A model generated the notes under the pieces. That model worked only from the letters and a program-made list of their open reading frames with translations, made no database searches and had not been told where the DNA came from. From Brevundimonas variabilis (GTDB lineage: Bacteria > Pseudomonadota > Alphaproteobacteria > Caulobacterales > Caulobacteraceae), in the NCBI RefSeq assembly GCF_014199945.1, contig NZ_JACHOR010000004.1, positions 310,001-374,000 on the forward strand: 64,000 bases of DNA, written 5' to 3'. Position 1 is the first letter of the stretch. Every line of letters begins with the position of its first letter. Made by a program: the position numbers and the translations under genes. Shown in pieces: positions 30,217 to 40,865 of this stretch.

Positions 30217-31101
30217 ATGAATACCCCTGTTTCCGTCATCGGTTTCGGCGAAGCGGCATCGGCCATGGTCGAAGGCTGGCCAGAGGCTGGCCGTAGGGTC
30301 CTCGCCTATGATCGCAAGACCGACCATGCGGGTACGCGCAAAGCCAAACAGGCTGACTTCGCCCGACTGAGTGTCGTCGGCTGTGACACCATGGCCGAAG
30401 CGGTCGCCGGGGCGAACATCATCCTCTGTCTCGTGACAGCGGACCAGGCGACGGCTGCGGCCCGTGAAGGCGCGATGAGCCTGTCCCCCGGCGCGCTCTG
30501 GCTGGATCTCAACAGCGTGGCCCCGGAGACCAAGCGCGTTGCTGCCCGCGTCATCGAGGCGGTCGGTGGTCGCTACGTCGATGTCGCCGTGCTGTCCCCG
30601 GTGCACCCGAAAAGGCGTGCCGCGCCTCTGCTCGTCAGCGGTCCACATGCCGAAGACGGTGTGCGGCATCTGACGGGGCTCGGCTTTTCCAATGTCTCGG
30701 AACTGAAGGGACCGGTCGGCGCGGCTGCTTCCGTGAAGATGATCCGGTCTGTCATGATCAAGGGGATTGAGGCCCTGTCGGCTGAATGCGCGATCGCTGC
30801 GCACAAGGCCGATGTCCTCGACGCCGTTGTGTCTTCGCTTGATGCGAGCTGGCCGGGGGCGGACTGGGGCGCGCGGCTCGACTACAACCTTGACCGCATG
30901 ATGGTCCACGGCCTGCGCCGGGCCGCAGAAATGCAGGAATCGGAAGCCACACTGGAGTCGTTCGACGTGCGCGCCGCGATGACGCGGGCCACCGTCGAAC
31001 TTCAACAGGCGATCGGGGCCCTGGGCATCAGCACCCCCCCCGAGGGGCTGGTGGCGAAGCTGAATGCCTTGACCGAGCATGCGAGAGGGGCCGCGGCATG
31101 A
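30217..31101 (+). CDS. 6-phosphogluconate dehydrogenase-like NAD-binding protein (DUF1932 type)
   Basis: A 294-residue protein with an N-terminal Rossmann domain (SVIGFGEAASAMVEGW, NIILCLVTADQAT, LDLNSVAPETKRVAARVIEA). The helical C-terminal domain has PVGAAASVKMIRSVMIKG, where the lysine matches the catalytic Lys of beta-hydroxyacid dehydrogenases. It overlaps ligJ by four bases and is first of the catabolic operon 30217-35524. Similar genes occur in protocatechuate meta-cleavage clusters, but I know no proven reaction; oxidation or reduction of a hydroxy acid from the pathway is plausible. Confidence 0.8.
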   Translation: MNTPVSVIGFGEAASAMVEGWPEAGRRVLAYDRKTDHAGTRKAKQADFARLSVVGCDTMAEAVAGANIILCLVTADQATAAAREGAMSLSPGALWLDLNSVAPETKRVAARVIEAVGGRYVDVAVLSPVHPKRRAAPLLVSGPHAEDGVRHLTGLGFSNVSELKGPVGAAASVKMIRSVMIKGIEALSAECAIAAHKADVLDAVVSSLDASWPGADWGARLDYNLDRMMVHGLRRAAEMQESEATLESFDVRAAMTRATVELQQAIGALGISTPPEGLVAKLNALTEHARGAAA

Positions 31102-32119
31102 GTCTCGTTATCGACTGTCATGGTCATTACACCACCGCGCCGCCCCAGCATGATGCCTGGCGGGATGCCCAGAAGGCCGCGTTCAAAGCGGGCGAGGCGG
31201 CAACGCCCTATCCAGAAATCTCCGACGATGAGATTCGCGAGACGATCGAGCTAAACCAGCTGAGACTGCTTAAGGAACGCGGGGCCGACCTGACGATCTT
31301 CAGCCCGCGTGCCTCGACGATGGCGCACCATGTCGGAGATGAAGACGTCTCCGTCGCCTGGACGAGGGTGTCGAACGATCTGGTTGCCCGTGTGTGCCAC
31401 CTCTATCCGGAAACCTTCGCCGGGGTCTGTATGCTCCCCCAGAGCCCGGAGGCTGACCTGGGCGGTTCGATTGCCGAGCTTCGTCGCTGCGTGAATGAAC
31501 TCGGGTTCGTCGGCTGCAACCTGAACCCTGACCCGGGCGGGGGTCACTTCACCGCTCCGCCGCTGACCGACCGGTTCTGGTATCCCCTCTATGAGGCGAT
31601 GGTCGAGCTGGATGTGCCCGCCATGATCCATGTGTCGGGGTCGTGCAATCCGGGCCTGCACGCCACCGGGGCCTACTATATCGCCGCCGATACCATCGCC
31701 TTCATGCAACTGATCCAGGGCGATCTGTTCAGGGATTTCCCGACCCTCAGGCTGATCATCCCGCATGGGGGTGGTGCCGTTCCGTACCACTGGGGGCGCT
31801 ATCGGGGGCTGGCCGACATGCTGAAACAGCCGCCGCTCGAACAGCATCTGATGGACAATGTCTTCTTCGACACCTGCGTCTACCACCAGCCCGGCGTCGA
31901 TCTTCTGACCCAGGTGATCGAGACACCGAACATCCTGTTCGGGTCCGAGATGGTCGGCGCGGTCCGCGGCATTGATCCCCGGACCGGTCAGTATTTCGAC
32001 GACACCAAACGCTACATCGACAATGCCCCGATCACGGATGCCCAGCGCCATGCCATCTTCGAAGGCAATGCGCGGCGCGTGTTTCCCCGCCTCGACGCCA
32101 AGCTGAAGGAAAGAGGACT

Positions 32120-32123
<4 letters not shown>
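31098..32123 (+). CDS. ligJ: 4-oxalomesaconate hydratase (LigJ)
   Basis: LigJ adds water to 4-oxalomesaconate to give 4-carboxy-4-hydroxy-2-oxoadipate. The 341-residue amidohydrolase-superfamily protein has VIDCHGHYTTAP (HxH), FSPRASTMAHHVGD, FVGCNLNPDPGGGHF, MIHVSGSC, LIIPHGGGAVPYHWGR and NILFGSEMVGA, as in LigJ. It overlaps the upstream dehydrogenase-like gene and ligA by four bases each, so translation is coupled. It links ring cleavage (LigAB, LigC, LigI) to the aldolase LigK. Confidence 0.94.
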
Positions 32124-34345
<2,222 letters not shown>

Positions 34346-34349
<4 letters not shown>

Positions 34350-35524
34350 GCCGGCGCCGAACGCAGATTGCGATCGTCGGGGGCGGTCCCGCCGGCCTGC
34401 TGCTGGGGCATCTTTTGCGACTAGAGGGTATCGACGTCGTCATCGTCGAACGGGCCAGCGCCGACTATGTGCTTGGACGCATTCGGGCCGGCGTCCTGGA
34501 GGCGACCCTTACGGACCTTCTGCACAGGTTGGGCATAGACCAGCGGCTGAAGGCCGAGGGGCTGCCGCACGACGGATTCTACCTCGCTGATGGGGAGAAG
34601 CTGATCCACATCCATGTGGGCGAACTGACCGGCAAGACGGTCACTGTCTATGGTCAGACCGAGGTCACCCGCGATCTGATGGACGCAGCAGAGGATCGCG
34701 GTCTGGAGATTGTCTACGAGGCCGGTGATGTCGCGCTCCACGACATCGAGACCGAGGCACCGTATCTGACCTATTCAAAAGACGGCGTGGAGCATCGACT
34801 GGATGCGCGGTTCATCTGCGGTTGCGACGGGTTTCACGGCCCTTCGAGGAAGGCCATCCCGGAGTCTGCGGGCCGGACGTACGAGAAGGTCTATCCGTTC
34901 GGCTGGCTGGGCATTCTCGCGGATGTCCCGCCCTGCCATCACGAACTGATCTATGCGAACCATCCGAACGGTTTCGCGCTGGCGTCGATGCGATCGGCGT
35001 CCCGCAGCCGCTACTACATCCAGGTGCCGGTCGATGAAGACATCAACCAGTGGCCCGACGATCGCCTGTGGGACGAGCTGGCACTGCGCCTCGGGCCGGA
35101 GGCTGCCCGCCATCTGACGCGGGGCACAGCCATCGAGAAATCCATCGCGCCGCTGCGGTCGTTCGTGTTCGAGCCGATGCGATACGGGTCGCTGTTTCTG
35201 GCTGGAGACTCGGCCCATATCGTCCCGCCGACGGGGGCCAAGGGGCTGAATCTGGCGGCCTCTGACGTGACCTATCTGTCCGATGCCCTGATCCGCTATT
35301 TCAGGTCAGGGGATGGCACCGGGATCGGCGGCTATTCGGACAGAGCCCTGGCGCGGGTCTGGAAGTCGGAGCGGTTCAGCTGGCAACTGACAACGCTGAT
35401 GCACCGCTTTCCGGCGACCAGTCCGTTTGACCGGCGCATGCAGCAAGCGGAACTGGACTATATCGCCGGGTCAAGGTCTGCCCAGGCGGCGATCGCCGAG
35501 AACTATGTGGGACTGCCGCTGTAG
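34346..35524 (+). CDS. pobA: 4-hydroxybenzoate 3-monooxygenase (PobA)
   Basis: PobA is the FAD- and NADPH-dependent hydroxylase making protocatechuate from 4-hydroxybenzoate. The 392-residue protein (394 in Pseudomonas) has the FAD motif IVGGGPAGLLLG, the IRAGVLE substrate-loop segment, the active-site run SASRSRYYIQV that binds the 4-hydroxybenzoate carboxylate, and GDSAHIVPPTGAKGLN. It starts inside the ligC stop (ATGA), so it is the last gene of the catabolic operon, feeding LigAB with substrate. No pobR is seen nearby; control may come from the tandem-HTH LysR. Confidence 0.95.
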
Positions 35525-35554
35525 GGATGCTCTTTCCGGTCGGCGGATAATCGA

Positions 35555-35842
35555 TCAATCCTCGATCCAGGCGTAGACCAGGGTTTCGCGAAACGCGAAC
35601 CGGTTCAGGTGTTCGACCACAACGCCCTGCATGCGTTTGAGGCCCGCGGCATCCGATGCCGAGAGCATCAGGGTCAGGCCGGTTTCGTCAGCCGTGATGG
35701 TCAGGGTCCCCCCTGGCAAGGGGACATCGGCGCGGTTTTCGTCGTAGGTCAGCTCCGGGAACCGGTGGCTCCAGTGCTTGGCCACTTGCGTCATGTATTT
35801 CCGGCCATGAGCCGTCGCGACGCGGGCAGTGCTGGCAGGCAT
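35555..35842 (-). CDS. DUF2218 domain protein
   Basis: A 95-residue cytoplasmic protein with the DUF2218 pattern: STARVATAHGRKYMTQVAKHWSH at the start (split as STARVATAHGRKYMTQ and VAKHWSHRFPEL), LPGGTLTITAD in the middle, and VEHLNRFAFRETL near the end. The function of DUF2218 is unknown; members are often found beside siderophore or redox genes. It converges on pobA and follows the fumarylacetoacetate-hydrolase-family gene by 20 bases, so it may be the last gene of that operon. Confidence 0.85.
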   Translation of the reverse strand: MPASTARVATAHGRKYMTQVAKHWSHRFPELTYDENRADVPLPGGTLTITADETGLTLMLSASDAAGLKRMQGVVVEHLNRFAFRETLVYAWIED

Positions 35843-35862
35843 GGCTTTCTCCGAAGCGGTAG

Positions 35863-36828
35863 TCAGGCAGCGACGACGCGTTGATCGATCGGGCCGAACA
35901 GCGGTGATCCGTCGGGCAGGGTCGCCTCCATCCTCACGGTATCCTGGAACTTCATGTAGCTGGTACGCGGCGCGCCTTCATCCAGCATTTCGATGCCCCG
36001 GCGCTCGGCGATGCAGGACGATCCGACCGTGCGGTAGTCATCGTTGGACACGGTTCCCGAGCCGATGATCGTTCCGGCGCACAGGGACCGCGTGGAGGCG
36101 GCATGCGCGATCAGGTCATGAAAGCCGAAGCCCATCGCTCCGCCTAGCGGCGCGCCGAACGGTTTTCCATTCCAGTGCACGATCAAGGGCAAGTGCACGC
36201 GCCCGTCCTGCCAGAACTCGCCGAGGGCATCGGGTGTTACCGCGAAGGGGGCGATGGAACAGGCGGGCTTGGCCTGAACCCAGCCAAAGCCGGTCTTCAT
36301 CTCGACAGGGGCAAGGGTGCGGAGCGACCAGTCATTGATCTGCACGACCAGCTTGATGTGGCCCATCGCTTCGTCCGGCGTGACGCCCATGGGCACGAAG
36401 TCGGTCACGACGCCAAACTCGCCTTCGAAGTCGATCCCGTCTTCTTCGCGGAGCACGGGCACGTCTGCGGTGCCGGACAGGAACTGGTGTGACAGGCCCT
36501 GATACATGAGGGGGCGACCCGCTGGCGGGGGCGCCGTGCCGAACAACCGCTCCATCAATTCGCCATGACTGCGATAGGCAGACCCATCCAGCCACTGCCA
36601 GGCCCGAGGCAGGGGGGCCAGGATCGAGCCTGCGGGCAGGGGGGGCCCCTCTCCCATGTCCAGCAGCCTGGCCACACGTCGAAGTTCCGGCTCGGCCTCG
36701 GACCATCGATCGAGCGCAGATTGCAGCGTCGGCCAGTCTTGCCCGGCCGGCAAAGCGCGTTCTGCATCCGGGGACACGACAACCAGACGTCCGTCTGTGC
36801 TGCCGTCATCCAGAGTGGCCAGCTTCAT
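35863..36828 (-). CDS. fumarylacetoacetate hydrolase-family protein
   Basis: A 321-residue FAH-superfamily enzyme: an N-terminal region of about 90 residues (MKLATLDDGS..), then the catalytic fold with LMYQGLSHQFLSGT, DFEGEFGVVTD (metal-binding acidic residues), KLVVQINDWSLR and GTIIGSGTVSNDDY. FAH-fold proteins cleave carbon-carbon bonds or hydrate/decarboxylate acyl-pyruvates in meta-cleavage pathways. It follows the cyclase gene by three bases in the operon 35555-42089. The substrate is unknown; a fumarylpyruvate- or acylpyruvate-type ring-cleavage fragment is likely. Confidence 0.87.
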   Translation of the reverse strand: MKLATLDDGSTDGRLVVVSPDAERALPAGQDWPTLQSALDRWSEAEPELRRVARLLDMGEGPPLPAGSILAPLPRAWQWLDGSAYRSHGELMERLFGTAPPPAGRPLMYQGLSHQFLSGTADVPVLREEDGIDFEGEFGVVTDFVPMGVTPDEAMGHIKLVVQINDWSLRTLAPVEMKTGFGWVQAKPACSIAPFAVTPDALGEFWQDGRVHLPLIVHWNGKPFGAPLGGAMGFGFHDLIAHAASTRSLCAGTIIGSGTVSNDDYRTVGSSCIAERRGIEMLDEGAPRTSYMKFQDTVRMEATLPDGSPLFGPIDQRVVAA

Positions 36829-36831
36829 GCC

Positions 36832-37611
36832 TCAGTCCTCGAAGATGGCGACAGCGCGGGTCCAGCCAGCAGAGCCACCCCGGACCTTGTGCGGGAAGCA
36901 GGAGACGGTGAAACCCGTGGGTGGCAGGGTGTCCAGGTTCGCCAGCTTTTCCATGTGGCAGTAGCCGATATCGCGACCGGCCTTGTGTCCCTCCCAGATC
37001 AGGGAGTTGTCGCCGGTCTCTGCCACGCGCCTTGCCGTGTGGGAGAAGGGCGCGTCCCAGGACCAGGCGTCGGTACCCGTGACGCGTACGCCGCGCTCCA
37101 GCAGATAGAGCGTCGCCTCGCGTCCCATGCCGATACCGGAACCGAGGAAGGCCGGCGTGCCGAGGGCGGCACCGGCAGCGGTGTTGACGAGGACAATCTC
37201 CAGCGGGCTCAGCGTGTGGCCGATGCGGGCCAATTCGGCCTCGACCTCGGCACCCGTGACGACATGGCCGTCGGGCAGGTGGCGGAAGTCCAGCTTGACG
37301 CCCGGCTGAAAGCACCACTCAAGCGGCACCTCATCGATGGTGATGGCCCGCTCACCCCCGTTCATCGTCGGGTGATAGTGCCACGGCGCATCCATATGGG
37401 TGCCGTTGTGGGTGGTCAGGGTCATGGTTTCGGATGCGGCAAAGCCGAGACCGCCGGCGAACTGTTCGGCCGTCACACCCGGAAAGAAGGTCTGTGCCTC
37501 CGCCACCGTTTCGGCATGGGTCTGATAGGTGATCTTGGGCCGCATGAAGGGCGGGTCAACGACCGTCTCGTTGTCGAGATGGATCGAAAGGTCGACGAAG
37601 CGACGCGCCAT
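36832..37611 (-). CDS. cyclase-family (kynurenine formamidase-like) metal hydrolase
   Basis: A 259-residue protein of the cyclase family (PF04199). The signature HNGTHMDAPWH runs from His68 to His78 and provides metal ligands; later features are TGTDAWSWDAPF and an HMEKLANLDTLPP segment. Relatives include kynurenine formamidase, isatin hydrolase and lactone or cyclic-imide hydrolases. ATG 37611 gives the family N-terminus (RRFVDLSIHLDNETV). It is two bases after the alpha/beta hydrolase stop, in a tight operon. Opening of a lactone or cleavage of an amide/formyl group in the aromatic pathway is a reasonable guess. Confidence 0.87.
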   Translation of the reverse strand: MARRFVDLSIHLDNETVVDPPFMRPKITYQTHAETVAEAQTFFPGVTAEQFAGGLGFAASETMTLTTHNGTHMDAPWHYHPTMNGGERAITIDEVPLEWCFQPGVKLDFRHLPDGHVVTGAEVEAELARIGHTLSPLEIVLVNTAAGAALGTPAFLGSGIGMGREATLYLLERGVRVTGTDAWSWDAPFSHTARRVAETGDNSLIWEGHKAGRDIGYCHMEKLANLDTLPPTGFTVSCFPHKVRGGSAGWTRAVAIFED

Positions 37612-37613
37612 GC

Positions 37614-38774
37614 TCAGCCGCCTGTCCTGCCGCCGAGCGTGTCGGCGAACCAGTCCGCGATATAGTCGCGGCCGAAGGACATGTTGTCGGCTCCGACATG
37701 TTCCACCCCGCCCTCGCGGTCGGTGAATATCTTCAACTCGCGACGCGGACTGTTGGTCAGCTGATCGAAGCTCTGGTGCGCATACTCGAGTCCGATCTGT
37801 CGATCGCGCTCGCCGTGCGTGACGAGGAAGGGAACCTTGATGCGCTCCATGCTGCCGTTCAGGTGCATGTCGGCAGTCTTTGTGTGGAAGTCGTCCATGT
37901 CGGTGGCACCGAACACCCACATGACGTGGCTCCAGTAATGGGGGACTGGGTTCTCGCCCTCGCGGCGCAGACGTTTCTGCTGAACCTCGGCCCAGTTGTG
38001 GTTGGCACCCCAGACGGCACCCGCAGCGAAGCGCGGCTCATAGGCGACCGCGCGGGGGGCGTAGTGGCCACCCAGCGAAATGCCGGTCATCCCGATGCGG
38101 GCCGGATCGACGTCGTCCTGCGTCAGGAGCCATTCCAGCGCAGGGGTGGCCCAGCGTTCGGAATAGGGCGTCGCCGGCAGGTTCTTCAGGCGCAGCGCCT
38201 CGCCTGTGCCCGGCTGATCGACCAGAAGGGCCGAGATGCCGCGTCGGGCCAGATGCTGATGCAGGCGGCTCCAGTATAGCAGCTCCTTCGAGCTATCGAG
38301 GCCGTTGCAGTAGATCACGACCGGCCGCGGTCCCTCGCCGGGCGCGCGGTGGTAGAGGGCGGGAAAGGTGGAGCCTTCGTACGGAATTTCGACCCGCTCG
38401 ATGCCGGTATTGCCCAGAACCATCGCCCTCTTGAACGCGTCCTGGGCCTTCGCGAATGTTTCGACGCGACCCGGGTTGCCGTGGCCCTGCATCCGTTCGG
38501 CCGAAAGCAGGTAGAGCGCCGCGCGCTCCAGCTTGGTGCCGGCGGAGAAGGCCCGGCCCCGCGCTTCATCTTCATCGGCGAGGCTGATCAGGGTATCGGC
38601 CTTCTTCACCCACTCCTCGGAGAACCGCAGGGTGCCCGCGTCCTCCCCGTTGGCCGCTGCCTCCAGCAGCGGTTTGCACATGTCGACGATCTCGCCGATC
38701 TGGCCGCCGCTCTCGACGGCAATCGCGACCGACAGGTTCCAGACGTAGTTGGGAAAGTATTCAAACAGGGCCAT
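37614..38774 (-). CDS. alpha/beta hydrolase, 2,6-dihydroxypseudooxynicotine hydrolase-like (C-C hydrolase type)
   Basis: A 387-residue protein with a helical N-terminal cap of about 120 residues and an alpha/beta-hydrolase domain. It has VVIYCNGLDSSKELLYW (oxyanion side), nucleophile Ser233 in GISLGGHYAPR, Asp in THGERDRQIG and His in GGVEHVGADN. This long-cap architecture resembles the carbon-carbon hydrolase acting on 2,6-dihydroxypseudooxynicotine, and FrsA-like proteins. It lies six bases after the extradiol dioxygenase gene, so hydrolysis of the ring-fission product is the natural inference. The substrate is not known. Confidence 0.83.
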   Translation of the reverse strand: MALFEYFPNYVWNLSVAIAVESGGQIGEIVDMCKPLLEAAANGEDAGTLRFSEEWVKKADTLISLADEDEARGRAFSAGTKLERAALYLLSAERMQGHGNPGRVETFAKAQDAFKRAMVLGNTGIERVEIPYEGSTFPALYHRAPGEGPRPVVIYCNGLDSSKELLYWSRLHQHLARRGISALLVDQPGTGEALRLKNLPATPYSERWATPALEWLLTQDDVDPARIGMTGISLGGHYAPRAVAYEPRFAAGAVWGANHNWAEVQQKRLRREGENPVPHYWSHVMWVFGATDMDDFHTKTADMHLNGSMERIKVPFLVTHGERDRQIGLEYAHQSFDQLTNSPRRELKIFTDREGGVEHVGADNMSFGRDYIADWFADTLGGRTGG

Positions 38775-38779
38775 TGCGA

Positions 38780-39682
38780 TCAGATCCCCACGGGCTGGAA
38801 CAGGGCCGAGTCCGGTTCCGGATGCGGCATCGTCTGGGGTCCGCCCGAGCCGACGCCCCACTGGTCCATGGTCTCGGCGCTCGGGATATGGGTCTGTGCC
38901 ACCCAGGTGTCGTCGTCGACCTGTTCCAGTTCGGACGTGTATTCGACCGTGAACCCGCCGGGACTCACGAAATAGCTGAAGGTATTGTTGCCGGCAGTGT
39001 GTCGGCCGGGACCCCATCGCAGGTCGATGGCGTTTTCCTTCAGACGCCGGATGCCGCGCATCATGTCGTCGATGCTGAGCACGTCATAGGCGACGTGGTT
39101 CAGGCAGGGCGGCCCGGGCAGGAAGGCCAGCCGGTGGTGCCACTCGTTGCAGCGCAGGAAGCACATGAAATCGCCAAGCCAGTCGCTGACCTTGAAGCCC
39201 AGCACATCGCAGAAGAAGGCGACGGCGTCCTTGTGCTTGGGCGAATGCAGGACGATGTGGCTGATCTTGACCGGGATGCCTTCCCAGCGGGTCAGTTCGC
39301 GGGCCTCGCCGACAGCAACATCGCTGGACACCTCGAACGGCAGACCATCGGGACTGAAGAAGCGGAAGCCATAGCCGCCGCCCAGGGTTTCCAGTTCGCG
39401 CGGGGCGAAGACAATCCTGCAGCCCGACGCCACTACCTGGTCGTGCAGGCCGTCGACGTCAGCGCGGGTGTCGGCAGCGAACGCGATGATGTCGATCTGT
39501 TTCCGCTCGGACGGGCGCAAACGCACGACGTACAGCTCGTCATCACCCTGGGCGGCAAAATGGATCATGCCGTCCTTTTCGCCTACTTCGCGCAGGCCCC
39601 AGGTCTCGGCGTAGAATTTGCGTTCGGCGGCCAGGTCGGTCACGCCGTAGCCGACGTAGCGGATGTCAGACACTCTGTGCAT
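38780..39682 (-). CDS. type I extradiol dioxygenase (VOC superfamily)
   Basis: A 300-residue two-module vicinal-oxygen-chelate protein like catechol 2,3-dioxygenase. The C-terminal module keeps the iron ligands His142 (KISHIVLHSP), His196 (CLNHVAYD) and Glu247 (FTVEYTSE). The module-1 strand is VSDIRYVGYGVTDL. It therefore should cleave a catechol-type ring next to a hydroxyl. It is the second gene of the operon, 15 bases after the flavin hydroxylase that may make its catechol. It is unrelated in fold to LigAB, so this is a second, separate ring-cleavage route. Confidence 0.9.
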   Translation of the reverse strand: MHRVSDIRYVGYGVTDLAAERKFYAETWGLREVGEKDGMIHFAAQGDDELYVVRLRPSERKQIDIIAFAADTRADVDGLHDQVVASGCRIVFAPRELETLGGGYGFRFFSPDGLPFEVSSDVAVGEARELTRWEGIPVKISHIVLHSPKHKDAVAFFCDVLGFKVSDWLGDFMCFLRCNEWHHRLAFLPGPPCLNHVAYDVLSIDDMMRGIRRLKENAIDLRWGPGRHTAGNNTFSYFVSPGGFTVEYTSELEQVDDDTWVAQTHIPSAETMDQWGVGSGGPQTMPHPEPDSALFQPVGI

Positions 39683-39697
39683 GGGTAATCCTCGGGT

Positions 39698-40822
39698 TCA
39701 GATCGGTGCGGCGACGACGCGGAACATGTCCTGGGTGGCCACGGCCTGTTCGACGGGCGGGCCCTTGCCAAGCTGGCTGTGACAAATCGCGAGCGATGAC
39801 TCGACGATGTATCTGCAGCGTTCGTGGCGTCGGTTGCGGAAGGCGACGAAGGCAGTCTCTATGTCGTCAGCCCGGGCCAGTTCTTCGGCCAGGACGATGG
39901 CGTCCTCGATCGCCATCCCGGCACCCTGGCCGAGGTGCGGCGTGGTCGCATGAACCGCGTCGCCCAGCAGCACGACCCGACCCCTGTGCCAGTCACCCTC
40001 CAGGAAGATCCATTCCAGCGGCTTGTAGACCACGTCATCGTCGCTTGTGATCTGGTCAACCAGCGTCCGGATCGCCGGCGATGGGGTGTCGGCCAGTTTG
40101 GCGCGCAGGGAAGCGGCCAGGGTGTCGCGTTCGTACCTGGGATTTTCCGGCTCGGGCGTGGTGACGTACATGTACATCAGACTGTCGGACAGGGGGACCA
40201 GGCCGATGCCGGTTTTGCCCTCGTAGGCCTGAAGGCCCGTAACGTCCGGCGTCCGTGCAAAATTGTATCGCCAGACCGACTGGCCTGTGAAGGCCGGACC
40301 GGCCGCCTCCGGGAATATCTGCTGACGGGTCTGGGAATAGAGGCCGTCGGCACCGATCACGATGTCATAGCGGCCGGTCGTCCCGTCGCTGAACCGGGCC
40401 GTAACGCCGTCCCCGTCGTCGTCCAGTTCGGCGGTGACGCCAAGCCGGATGTCGGCACCGGCCTGTTTGGCACGGTCTCCGAGGACCTTGTGCAGCGCCG
40501 GGCGGCCGATGCCCACATTGGAGGGGTAGCCCTGGACAAGCTTTGGGGTCGGGATATGGGCGAGCTTCTGGCCGGTTGGCAGATAGACCTCGACATGGTC
40601 GAACCCGAAGCCGGCCCCGATGTAGTCATCGATCAGTCCCAGCTGGGTCATGGTGCGAATGACATTGCCCTGCTGGATGATGCCGACGCCGTAGACCGAC
40701 CAGGTGGGATCCCGCTCGATGATGTCCGCGCGAAAGCCCTGCTGCGCCAGGGCGATGGCAGACGTCAGCCCGCCGATTCCTCCGCCGATGATCAGGATCC
40801 TGAGATTGGGTGAAAGGCTCAT
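39698..40822 (-). CDS. FAD-dependent aromatic-ring hydroxylase family protein
   Basis: A 374-residue group A flavin monooxygenase. The FAD motif is IIGGGIGGLTSAIALAQQG near residue 10, the DG motif is DIVIGADGLYSQTR, and the late GD motif is VVLLGDAVHATTPHLGQGAGMAIEDA. Such enzymes hydroxylate phenolic rings using NAD(P)H. ATG 40822 gives a normal N-terminus. It precedes the extradiol dioxygenase by 15 bases, so it probably introduces the hydroxyl needed for cleavage (salicylate-, 3-hydroxybenzoate- or pyridine-type substrates are all possible). Confidence 0.9.
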   Translation of the reverse strand: MSLSPNLRILIIGGGIGGLTSAIALAQQGFRADIIERDPTWSVYGVGIIQQGNVIRTMTQLGLIDDYIGAGFGFDHVEVYLPTGQKLAHIPTPKLVQGYPSNVGIGRPALHKVLGDRAKQAGADIRLGVTAELDDDGDGVTARFSDGTTGRYDIVIGADGLYSQTRQQIFPEAAGPAFTGQSVWRYNFARTPDVTGLQAYEGKTGIGLVPLSDSLMYMYVTTPEPENPRYERDTLAASLRAKLADTPSPAIRTLVDQITSDDDVVYKPLEWIFLEGDWHRGRVVLLGDAVHATTPHLGQGAGMAIEDAIVLAEELARADDIETAFVAFRNRRHERCRYIVESSLAICHSQLGKGPPVEQAVATQDMFRVVAAPI

Positions 40823-40865
40823 GCCGCGGCCTCGAGTTGGCGTGTGTTTTTGCAGTGCGGGCGAG

